Part shown: piece after piece, positions 35,406-47,000 of the stretch
Numbering within the stretch: the stretch's first letter is position 1
How the letters are laid out: the number at the start of each line of letters is the position of its first letter
Assembly (NCBI RefSeq): GCF_001949145.1
Contig: NW_019091549.1
Span: forward strand, 451,880-515,879
Direction: 5' to 3'
DNA length: 64,000 nt
From: Acanthaster planci
Taxonomy: Eukaryota; Echinodermata; Asteroidea; Valvatida; Acanthasteridae
The notes under the pieces: model-generated
The model's input: only the letters and a program-made list of their open reading frames with translations
Told to the model about the DNA's origin: nothing
Databases searched by the model: none
Position numbers and translations under genes: made by a program

Positions 35406-36669
35406 AAATTCAGTTCAGGATTCAACCTTCCTAGGATTCCACACTGCGCGCTCTCTTGTTCTCAGATTTAAGGACTGGGTGGTTTAGAGCGAGAGTATCT
35501 CTGAATTTGTATAAAAATAGTTTCACTTAATGGAGGATATCGAATAAAATCTCCATTTATCACGGTGAGTAAATTTCACTCGATTTCGCCACCCTTTTTT
35601 TCAGTTGAAGGGAGTAATGTCACTCGAATGGAGTGAATTTGAAGAGTGAATGATGTGAACCAACGCAACAACGAAACCACTTTTGTCTAGAGCAGCTCTG
35701 GTTAAAAATAAAGTGTGTCAAACCAGGAATAAACTTAAGATGACATCACCAATTAACTCTTGGAGAACTTGCGTCTGAATCGTTTAGGGACACCAAGTAC
35801 TCTCAGTTTAAAATGTAGGTCTAATATGAAAAAGAATACATAAAAATTAAAGCTCAAAAACACAGAAACTCGTGAAAGTACACCATTTCGTTATCATTGT
35901 GTTACCTGGCCTTACTGTGTCGAGGTTTCAAGCACATCCTTAATAGTACGGCTCCCTGCCTCTTTGCGCACATAGCAGTGTTCAACACATGATTGCGAAA
36001 TGTCACCACTAAAGCTAAAAAAAGGGGTAAACATGACGTTCTGCGTTGTCGTCTGCTTACCAATGAAGTTCGTTACTGCTGCAGTTGCTCTTTTCTTGAG
36101 CCCTTTTTCGCTTTTCGAAGTTTTTGATGACTATAGGAAGAGGACTGATTTACAAGGATAAATTTTGGATATTTTGCAAACGGCATCATTACGTAACACG
36201 GTGAGATGGTCATTGGCTGGCCCGTGGCTTATGAGTAACGTCACGGCTGTTAGAACGGATTGACTGAAACATTGAGTTTTTAATGGAACGTAATAATGAT
36301 TTTATTTTACCCGTAAACGGGTGACTAAACTGAAAAACAAAATTGCTCTTATAACTCGTATTAATCTGTGTAAATTAAGGAGAACGTCAATTTCTGAATA
36401 CAGCAAATCACGGAGCAAGACGCAAGACATTTGTGCCTCTTCGTGAAAACAAAAATATCACATTTCTATAAAATACGCGTTGAAGCGCGCGCACATCTAT
36501 AGATTTGTGTTACTTCGTGGTATAAGTGACGATATATAGTCTCCGTGCTTTCGCTCACACGTATTTAATAAAAGCATCAAGTAACAATGCAAGTGATGAT
36601 TAAAATTTGAATGCGTCGTTGAGTGTTATTTATGTTTTTAAAAAATGATTTTATGTACAGCTTATTTGT
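35406..36669. other. Intergenic, with a TCACTC/GAGTGA foldback-like patch
   Basis: 35520-35660 has repeated TTTCACTC and GAGTGAATT motifs in opposite orientations, and shares a core with 20329-20346. It may be a small foldback element. The rest is unremarkable AT-rich DNA. Confidence 0.35.
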
Positions 36670-36937
36670 CAGGGGCGGATCCAGGGGTGGGGTCGCACGC
36701 CCCTTTTTTCACCAAAGAATTAAAAAAAAATAAAACCATAATTAGAAAAGAAGAAAAAAAGTTGGGAGAAGAAAAAGATGGGCCTTACTGCTTGAAATTG
36801 CACCACAGAGCCCCTAGAAGCCAAGATGGCCCAGGGCCTCACGCCTTTAAGGGCTTCGCGCTGCGTGCTCCTGGCATTTTACCATTGTTGATTTAGTCAC
36901 GCCCCTCCCCCTAGAAAAATCCAGGATCACACCCCTG
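36670..36937. mobile_element. 268-bp hAT-like non-autonomous element
   Basis: Left end CAGGGGCGGATCCAGGGG; right end, read in reverse, CAGGGGTGTGATCCTGGATT. These are imperfect inverted termini sharing CAGGGG and GATCC. The flanking 8-mers (TTATTTGT and TTTGCCAT) do not match, so the target duplication is decayed or one end is misplaced. An open frame across it is fortuitous. Confidence 0.55.
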
Positions 36938-39900
36938 TTTGCCATATGCACCCTCACCTGTGTGATAAAATGGAAATGGAAAAACAATACTTCGAAATTG
37001 AACTAAGCAATCTAAATCTAAATTCGACTCTTTTTTGGGCAACGCGACTAAAATTGTCGGTATTTTGCAGGAAAGTCTGTCGAATATTGCCCACCATACA
37101 TTAGCCATGATACAATATGGGAATTGTTCAATAATCCTGAATTAACCAGGAAAATGACCACAGGTCACGTTTTGACCCCTGCGACATGTTCGGGCCGACT
37201 AGCGCCTGATCTGCAGGATTTCACATAAAACATGACAAACAAAAACGTGTTTTTACCATACACAAATGTTTTCGCGCGTGCCTGCCTTGCACTTGAATGC
37301 ATCGTTCAACCGGCATTAATTTTGTAACCGCAATCATACCTGATTACTAATTAGGTTTGTGTTCGGTAAGGGGTCCGCTGGCTAGCGGCACTTCTGTCAG
37401 CACTCGGACTGCTAATTTCTCGTATGTCTTTCACACTTTTGCGCTCTCGTGTTCGTCTGCGCGACTGGTCTCCATAGCCGCGCAGTTGGCAATTACACAC
37501 GCAGATACCCCCGGTTCTTGGCGCGCTCTTCTCGCTTCCCTTGGCTGACAAGAAACATGTTTAATTCAATTTGTCTCTTTTTCCCTACTCAGCTAATTTG
37601 TTGTTCTGTGTTTGCCTACAACAACACGGTAACGGGATGTTCCGGTTCAATGGCCCGTTATCTTTGTTTTCTTCCACTGCTCGTGTCAACAAAAATGATC
37701 GTCTTACGGCATTTGCTCAGTTGGAGTTGTCAATATGCTTTTTTGCCGAAGCGAACCAGTAACGGCGGGACTTTCGATTCAGTTTTTTGACACGTGAGGT
37801 GATCTCGCGTGCGCTAAAGCTATCAATGTAATACTTGTCCCATAGATTAGCTTTAGGATTTAGATAAAGATGTCAACCGTGTTGATACAACTTCCTGAAC
37901 AAATGACTGGTAAAAGTTAACGTAGAATCTGTTTGAATAATTACCGGTATATTTTGCTTTATTTTCCATCAGTATTGCTGGACATGAAGTATATTATTTC
38001 GTATTATATTACGAAATTGAAAATTTGGTCTTGGTATTTGTATATTCTTAATTTGGTTGGCTATTTCCTCAACATTGCATGCTCTCCGAGACTGGCGCAT
38101 TCCTGCATACTTTTTAAAATATGGTTGAGCGCTTGGGGTAATTCTGACGATAGTAGAGAAAATGATTATTGCAGGGGGCTATTTTAAGAGTGCTTTTCAA
38201 TTAATAATGAGTTTTGGGTCAGCAAAATGTTTTACTTTCAACAGTTTTGTCTACCGCGAGTAACTCTGTGAGTCGCCAGTGCGGAAATCGCTATCATTTG
38301 GTAGACTGAATCCTTTGCCTATAATGTTCACAGTTCCACCTGTCTATTAACAGACATTAAGCAGGTTATGACTGGTTTGATCTAGAAGTAACCAGTTCAG
38401 TCCATTGAGATTTACGCACTTTGCCTTCAAGCGTGCTAGGACACGATACAACCGCAATGTATGCCTAAATCAAACTGGGTTAGGCAAAAGAATGTCAGTT
38501 TAGTGACTGTCCATTTCTAAGGGTGCTTTTTCGGCTATAATCGGATAATGGAATACTTCGCGGCGCTGGTCCAAATTGATTCTGGGACACATCTAGAAGA
38601 GGATAAAATTAAAGATGCGGGGAGATTTAGGACTTGTCTAACGAGGACGCTGTCACGCTAAGAGTCTGTGTATATGTACATCGGCCTATCGAGGGAGCCG
38701 CATCCGTAGCCCGGGGCTGTGCGACCGAGAGTTATGCCTCGACTGTGTACTATAAATGACACTCGGCCCATGTATCGAGAATCCGTTCCGGTTGGTCTTG
38801 CTGCGACCTGACACCCTGCCTAAATTGGCTCGACGGCTTCCGGCGGAAATGCCGGGCACGTAGGGCCGTTTCGCCCGTCGGCTGCCGACGCTCTATAGGG
38901 CCGGGGCACTCGGGAACCCGGTGAGTAACTCCGTGTTAAATATCGCCTGGGGGGGGGCTCGGGATAGTTCGGCGCAACCCATCAATGATGCAAAGGGATG
39001 CGCATCGCGGAGTATACGGAACAGAAGAGACAAAAATCCAAGGAGACAGCGAAGACAGCACCCGGCACTGAACTAACACAATATCCAGAAAACCTGCATG
39101 CCTGCCTGCCACTTAGCCCGCGTGTTGGAGAAATCAGGCCAACAGAACGTCGCAATTAAAACAGAATTACGGGCGCATTTCATGCCAGCTTTTCGCCCGG
39201 CCGAGTTAATGTTCTCTCCATCTGTTTGGTTCTTCGGGGCTTAAGCACGCGCGCGGGCCTGCCACGCCGCGGTGCGCGCAGTGTCGGGCCGAAGCCAGCC
39301 CCGGCGGTCCCGAGGTTTGTTCTGCGTTGGGAAGACCTCGGTGTTAGAGTACTCATGTTACGGACCACTGAGTAGATGTCACGGTTGACGGCGGGCCCAG
39401 ATGCGAGCCAGAGTGGGTGTTTCCCCCCGCGCCGAGGCCCGACGGTGCGGCTCTTCCCATCTGGTGCCTACAGTGTGCGAGGACAAATCATTTCAGCGCA
39501 CAAGGCAGCACGGGACATTTTGGAATAAAATCGTATTAACACAGCGGGGTTTCTCTCATTTCGAGGGGATCTAGCAGACAATAAAAGTGAAGCAGAAAGT
39601 GCCCGTAACCTGCTTTGATTAATCCAAAAAGTCGTTTTTATATCTTTGCATTTCTTTCAGGGTTCGTAGTGAGGATTTAAGTGGCCCGTTGCAAAATAGC
39701 TCTTACAAAAAAACCACACAGCAATTCAGTCAACTTAAGTTGCACTCAAAGCGGTAGACATGAATGTCCCAACGAAAGTTCAGCCTCCATTTGAAGTATT
39801 TACTTATTATATTTGTCATTTATTATCAACATAATGCACCGTGTAATCTTACTCTAGTTCTCTTTGTGAGGCAACTGCAGTACCGCTGACGCATCACTTT

Positions 39901-42900
39901 TTGTACTCAAAGCCGTAGAGCCTCGGTCAGTCTTAGCGGATAGTTCCCACCCCGAGGTTGTGACGCGTAGTTTGTGTCAAGATAGTTCGAGTGCTCACAC
40001 AAACGTGTTAACGGAAACCTACACACGAGCTGGTGCAGAGTATGCCGATGACGAGTCGAACGCTAGTGTAAGATGTGGGCTAAGCAAACACGCTTGTGAG
40101 CTACAGCGGTGAATTTGTGGTAGAGTGTCCTATTTGTGACGTGGCGATTTTGACACTTAAGCTTGGGCAAGACGAAAGCCGTTTCAGTTAGAAAGGTTAA
40201 ATATCTTTACCCTCAAGGTTGTGAAGATCCTGTTGAAAACTTGGCAAATTCGTTCCACTCATAGCCCCCACCCTCCAAACAACAAAAAACAACGCAAATT
40301 GTCTTTGTAGTAAGTATTCTACAAATATTTTTCAAACCGTCGAAAGAATAGCTGAAAACGTCTAAGACATTTGGGCAGACTTAAATTACGATTCAATATG
40401 CAAGAATCCACGTCACCAGCGGACGCGGACTCATATGTGTAGAGTCAGCTGACAGCTGTCAACCAATCGACACCCTTGATGTCGTTCCTCGTTTGTGGCT
40501 CGCGTGCGGGGTCGCATAACATTTGCATGGCATTATATCAGACGTGTGTTTGGCGCGTGGCGTCTGGCGACCGAATACAGCACGCAGACTGTCGTCACTG
40601 AGTGATTTCCACAATCTGTATTCGGGTTTTCAATTTGCTGTGGGGTGCGCTCGATAATCACGTTCGAATAACCACCTGATAATTTAAAGCTCCACACATG
40701 TTGTTCATCTGCAAGCAGAGACCATGACTGCCAAGGTTTGATGCGGCTTTTAAAATGTCATTCCTCATGTATCGTGAAATAGGGCAAGTTCCAAGAATGA
40801 AGAACCTCAATCCAGCCAAGCCGTTATGCGCACCTGAACCCATATGGATTCAACTTTTGAAATTAAAAAAGGCAGAGAATGTTGCCAAGCATGGCAGGCA
40901 AATGGCGATGTGATAGATTACTGCCGTTTTATACTTGATGGATTTTAATAACTGTCTTCCAGAGAAAAAGTCCGAGAAACCATTATAATTATTGCTGCAA
41001 GTTATGAGGTTAGCTGCGTTTTTCTCCATGTTTCGCCCCCTCGTCTCGTCGTCCGATTGCCGCTCTACCGGCCATGGGTACCGGGTCGGAATGGAGTCGG
41101 CTCGCTGCACCGTATCCGACCGACGACAGAGAGAGAGAAAGAGACAGAAAGACCAAAATTGAAGGTCTAAATTGTTCCTTGGAAAGCTGTAAGTGTCATT
41201 ATTAACCGCATCGCTACCTCGGCTATTACCGCGTCCTGTCGAGACAACAGGGCTCGCTCCAGTCTGCCAGACGACAATTTGTCCTGAAATATTAATATTA
41301 GTGCGGTTGTGTCTGGTCTACGCTGGTTGCAATTTTTTTTCCCTGCCACAGCGCGAAGGAAATGATCACTTTCGTCCGCCTGTGACTGATAACTACGCAT
41401 CTTTAATATCCTCTCCGTATGGCGCGCATTTTTTTCCAAATGAAGAAGTCAAAAGCTTGGCTGTTTTGGAAACCTCAACGATTATCTGGTTAATTCGTCC
41501 ACTTCGTAAAGATTATACGAATAATTATGATGGCCCCGTATAAAAAGAAGCTGTGTTTTCACTTGATTTACATGTCATGATTTTTCCGCTGTAACTTGGT
41601 TGAACGACTGAAACATAGAAAACAAGTGAGACAGATGTTTTAACATCGCTAACTTTTCCATGTTATGTTACAATCACCAAATCCACCCTGTCGACATCTA
41701 TGCTGGTCTGACTTTCTGAAATTTCTAAGTGAAAAAGATATACATCTCCTGCATAGGGCCTATAGCTGCAAACATTTTGCCGAGCAACTTCATTGACTTC
41801 GTTGTATGGAATACGAAGGAAATCACATCAAATAAGGGGTTTGCTTGCTTGATGGAGTAGATATTGGCCTAGGGCTGGACTCAAGCCTGAAATTGTGCAG
41901 AATAATGTACTTTAAAGCAATGCCTAATGTAGCCTCGTTTCCTTGTACCCTTCTGAATATCCCAGCAAAATCACATCTCAACAGCCCATAGGTGAATGCA
42001 AATCATATTTAAAGTGACCTCTATTAGAAGTGTTCCCCCCCCTTTTTAATAGTCTTTAAGAAACGGTAACTAAACCCAGTCGCTAAGCTATCTTTTATAG
42101 CCAGCCGGTGAGTCTATGCAAAGACCCCGTCGTCGTCTCAGTAGACGTGTCGGCGTCATGCATAGGCATCGTGCCGTGACATCGTCGGGTCGCACGCGGC
42201 CCGTTTCACACCTTGGACCCGGCCGGCTCACACCCGCGGTTAATTTTTCGCCGTTACCCGATACCCGGGCTCTTCGCACGGCCGCTTTGCCGAAAGTGAA
42301 ACATTAGCGGGATCCGATAATTTGGCCGTTTAGGCCGCGCCGGGGCTGACTAACGGTGGGGGCTTAGGCTACATGCTTCTTTGCATGGAAGTCTGCTTTC
42401 TCTATTTTTCCCCCACCTCTTTTTTGTCTCCTTCTCCAGGGAGATGGAAGAGCGCGCGTGTGGGCAGCTCGCCTCACCTGAGGGACCCACAGCCCGTGAC
42501 AGGCAGGATTCTATTTCTTACCCGTCCTTCCCACTCCTCAACTTGATCACAGGAAAGAACTCCACCGAGGAGGAGGGGGGAGCTCACCTATAATTTGCCT
42601 GATTAATTAAACATTGGGAGTCTCGTAGACTCGGCCTGTCATAATCTATCACTGCCGGGAGACAGCATGCAAGAGTGTCTTCCTCGTTCTCATCGCCTGA
42701 TTTTCGGCGACCAAAAGATGACGGGCTTCGCCTGTGCGAGATATTTCTGGTCTGAGTTAGACTGTAGAAAAGAAAACTCAGCTTCCCCGACTGCTCGGAC
42801 AAATAGTTTTCGTGCCGATAGTGTCAAGTCGACTCTCACCTCAACATCTTCAGACTTTCACTGCCGTGGCACAAAAATAAACGTGCATGCATTTACAGGA

Positions 42901-43646
42901 TCTCTAAGCTGACAAGCCCCGCAACAGAGAGACCGGTGGAACAGTGGGCTTGTGCAGTGTTGAGGAGGTTTAGAAGCGGGAATTTAGAGAAACGAAGGAC
43001 GAACAAGAACTAACAATTGAACACAAGAAACGTAGGCCTACATTCGGCTTCCAAAATAATACGGGCGATTCAGAATAGTGTGTCTCCAACAGTTTGCAAC
43101 GCGTTGACCAACCACAATGTGCGAAATCTGTCGGCCCAATGCGCGTTTGGAAAGGGTCGACAAATTTCACGCATTGTAATTGGTCAACACGGTACAAACT
43201 CTTGGAGGCGCACTGTTGTGAAACGCCCGTGTTCAATAAATGGTGACTACAGAAAAATACGATCATTTTGTGACGGAGCTAACGCCCTGAAGTCACCTGC
43301 ATCAAGTATTGGGCACTGGATTACTTATTTAACCATACAAGAACCGGAAGCAGTCGAAGAATTCAAAGAACTTTTAAAGGACCCATTCTGCTTTTGCATA
43401 AGAGTGTAAGAGCGCTACAACAGCAGCAGCGCAACTGCGAGAACGCCTCCTGTCCCCAGAGGATTTCCACGTCCTGGATCCCGTCTCCCTGTCTTCAGAT
43501 AAATAAAACTGTGCGCAAGATGCAGATAATATCATTGCAGCTCACATAGAAAAGTGTGCAACCCAAGAAGATCCCCCGCGCTGACCCGACTGCCCACAGC
43601 CGTTAACAAACGAGGATTTTTGCGGAGAAATAACCCTTTTCGGAAA
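36938..43646. other. Intergenic, no gene recognised
   Basis: 38700-39480 is GC- and CpG-rich with no recognisable exon. 40850-41560 is rich in TAAT/ATTA cores. A GA-rich run lies at about 41125-41155. Open frames such as 41193-41543 and 43017-43409 have no known motif. Confidence 0.45.
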
Positions 43647-44003
43647 GGGGCCGAAATATGTTATGGTATTATACCTAGATTATACGTCCCGGCTCCAGCG
43701 TCAATATGAGGGGTCGTGGGCACAAAAGAAGTCAAAGAAAAAAAAGAAGTTTGGTAGAGCTGGCTTGCTAACCAGGGGCGTAGTGGGTAACGAAAAGAAT
43801 TAGTTTTGTGGATGGTCCTCGTTCGAATCTCAGATGGAATTTTCTTAATTTTTTTAAGGTTCTCTCCTGTTGGAAAAGATCAATTTTTCAAGGTTATTCT
43901 ATTTACTGCCCAAATTTGTAACCCTGACGTGCATTCCATTTAAGGACAAAAGCGTACTTCAACGCCTTCTCGATCAGGTAATACCATAATATATTTCGGC
44001 CCG
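43647..44003. mobile_element. 357-bp inverted-terminal-repeat element with a tRNA-like core
   Basis: The left arm (43647-43675) begins GGGGCCGAAATATGTTATGG. The right arm (43977-44003), read in reverse, begins CGGGCCGAAATATATTATGG. The arms match over about 27 bp with few differences. Inside, 43753-43845 looks tRNA-like (see separate entry). No target duplication was identified and there is no coding capacity, so it is a MITE candidate of unknown superfamily. Confidence 0.6.
43753..43845 (+). mobile_element. tRNA-like (SINE-like) segment inside the inverted-repeat element
   Basis: TTGGTAGAGCTGG resembles a tRNA A box/D arm, and CGTTCGAATCT resembles a B box (consensus GGTTCGANTCC). The distance between them is longer than in a plain tRNA. 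The match is partial, so this may be chance. Confidence 0.3.
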
Positions 44004-47000
44004 CTTTTTAATAGGACCGTTTCTGAATCAACGGCGGTGGTGGGTAGTCGGCTGGTATTTCGCTAGAAGTTTTGACCCTGATTGCGCCACTGGAATGGCA
44101 AATCCAACTTCTCACATCAAAATATGTCTGATAACTCAAACAGAATAATATTTAAAGAACACATTAACCCTGTGGTTACATTACTGGTGTGGCATCATTC
44201 ACTGTTATCGATTCAGCGGAGGACTTTATGGTCATCTTGCCAAAGTTGCCATTGGAGCATTTGCTGCCTCTTTGCCAGAACTTCTTTTACTGTCCTTTTC
44301 AAAAATATCGGTGAATAAAATATATTTTTCAACGCGCAAAATTATAACTGTAAATCTGGCTCATGATTGGATCTAAGACACACCCTCGTATCGTGTAATT
44401 TTTCGTTTTAGTGCCTAGGCCCTATTTCAGTTTTGACCTTTGTTCGAGTCTTAATCCTTTCCCACAACAGTGTATCTGTCCTCTAAGCCGTGTTACAATA
44501 TTATGCATACTTGCTCTAAATCCCCTAGGTGTTGACTGTAAGAAATCGTGCTGTCTTTAATCTCCGATCTTTGTACAATCCAGTGCCAACTGCCCCGCCG
44601 GCACTCACCACGTCGTCTCGTCAGTTATCTCCCCCCCCCCGTCTCGTAGAGGATTTTCTTCGATTCCCTCGTCTCATCTTTCCCCTCAGATGCCATCCAT
44701 GCCGGAGCCTTGTTTCCCTTCCACAGTCAATCTCTTTTTCAATTACACGGTGAGTGAGCCCCCAACTGCCCGCGGCAGGCCGGGTCCCGATTCGGACTCA
44801 CGATCTCTCGGCTCCCCATTTGCATATTGTAACTTTCTCAATGCGGGGGGGGGGTTGCACGGTGGCTAACCGAATACTCTGGTATCGTACCCCGATAGCA
44901 AAACAACCGAAAAAAATGTACCCCGGGTGTATTTTTAAAACACACTAGCCGATCAAAATGGCCCGAAAGGGCGTCCACAAAAGCCCCCCATCACAACAAA
45001 CCTTTAAAAAGTTGTCCATTCTTCCTGTTTTTGAGGCAATGCATATAGCGGAACTGATACAGTTGGACAGATGGAGCCGGCAGATGCGGCTGGGGCTAGA
45101 TGGCTGTTCAGCCCCGCCGGCAATCCGCCGCGCGCGCGGTCGCTTTCCTTCCCCCATCTCTCCCTCGCTCTCTGCCGTCTGAACTCCCCAAAGACTCATC
45201 AAGAACGAGAGGTAAATTGCAAGTTGACGAGGCGATCATGAAGCGGGCAGTTTGCATTATAAGTCCCTCAACTCTTCCTCTCTTTTTTTCCCCGCTCCCC
45301 CCCCCCGACCCCTATCTTTCCCTTTTGCGCTCTGAGCGATTTGTAGAGGATGATTCCATCCGATGGAGATAACGTGGACATAAAAACCTCTCCGCGGCTG
45401 ACATTTGGGGAGCCTTTCTACGGTCGTCATTTGCCAAGGAAATGAGATTGTCGGACTTGATTTCGCTCGAGTGGCTGGCTTCGCATCCTATGGGCTGTAC
45501 AGTCCTAACAATCTCATGACTAACTTGGATACTCTTTGTCAACCGAATCTGTTCTCGGGATCTAAAAAGCGCGGGTAGACCAGAGTCATTAGAAAATAAG
45601 ACTGAATCTTCTATATACCACAATCCGTGCACTAGCCCGAAGGAGAAATACATGCATACATACAAATTGACCATAATGAAAACGTGAAAATGGTCCTTAT
45701 TAACTGACATATATGCAACATTTGGGAGGCGTTGGACTTATCGGCGGTTCAAGCTCACCGTCCAGGTTTGGATCACCGAGTCAACATAACCTTAAGCACC
45801 TGAGCTTTACGTCTTTTTTGGTAGGAATAAGTAAGAAATACTGTCCAGTATTTCTTGGAATCAGTTAATAAGATGGCAATATAAGATATGACGAAAGATA
45901 CCATAGGACTGACATTTCACGGTGGTATAGTGCCTTCTTAAAGTGTCTTTCGGTGGCAAGTAATTTGAATTCTTGTTTACATTCTGCCGTAGTCTTGTGG
46001 ACGAGGCAATACTTTGCAGGAAAACCACATTAGCTATAGTACCAGTGGACATCACTTGAACTAAAAATGACATGATATATTGTGTGCATTCCACAGACAA
46101 ATGTACATTCGCAAGCCGTGTCTGAGACAGGAGTCCAGAGCTCTGGCTGCGTCTATTGTCGGCACCTGCCGATAAGTATTTGCAACGTACCAGGAAGGCG
46201 CTGAGCTCCAGACGCAAGGCGGCCCTTACCGTTACAATAAGTCAGTGATGTCCTTTCATTCCAAGATAAGGTGGTACCGACGCTTTCGTGCTCAAGTTGT
46301 TTGGAGCTCTGGATACGCGCGCTGAGAAACCAAACTAAGATGGCTGTCGGGACAATAACCTGTACGAGTTGGTGCTATTGTGCCCCGCTAACCTTGTACG
46401 ATAACATCGTGAAAAGGTTTCAAACCTCCCTTCATGACTGTTTCATTACGGTGACATCTGTTTCTCTCATTCGGACGTCATTTATTTTTTCCCCACCACC
46501 GCTCTTGTTGAAAATTAACGGAGTGGAGAGACGGTTGTAAACGCGACGAATCAGCCGTCTAAATTGACGTAAAGCGATCTCGTCGGTGTGATGCCAGTTT
46601 GGTGTCGGGATTATCATGTTTAAAAAAAAGTGGAAGAGGAGAGGAGAAAGGCGCGGTGAGATCAAGTGCTGATGTATCGCAGCTAGCAAAGCCTGGCAGG
46701 GCGAGATCAGGTTTCGACCCGGTCTGCCGCTCGTCGCTGGCGTGGGCCCCGCTCCGGTCCCCTGGCCTAATTGCGGGTATTAGTTGGGTGTTTATGGCTC
46801 GCTCTTGTCGGGTTTAGCGGGTAAGATCCCGCGTGTTTTTCGTTACAGCCGGTCCGGACTCGCCTCAGTGAGCGCTGGTGATAATAATGAAGTCGACCTC
46901 AAAATAAACGCGCGCGGGTGGGAAAAAAATTACAGTCTCGATTTGCCAGGCAATTACAATGGCTGTAAGTAATTTTGAGTTTCCTCCTCCAAACAACCAT

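Noticed and set aside
44818-44832. ATTTGCAT next to ATTGT as a POU/Sox composite site
   Set aside because: The Sox-like half is in the wrong orientation for the classic composite, and one site alone is weak evidence.
45861-46217. 118-codon minus-strand frame
   Set aside because: No known motif, ordinary base composition and no splice context.
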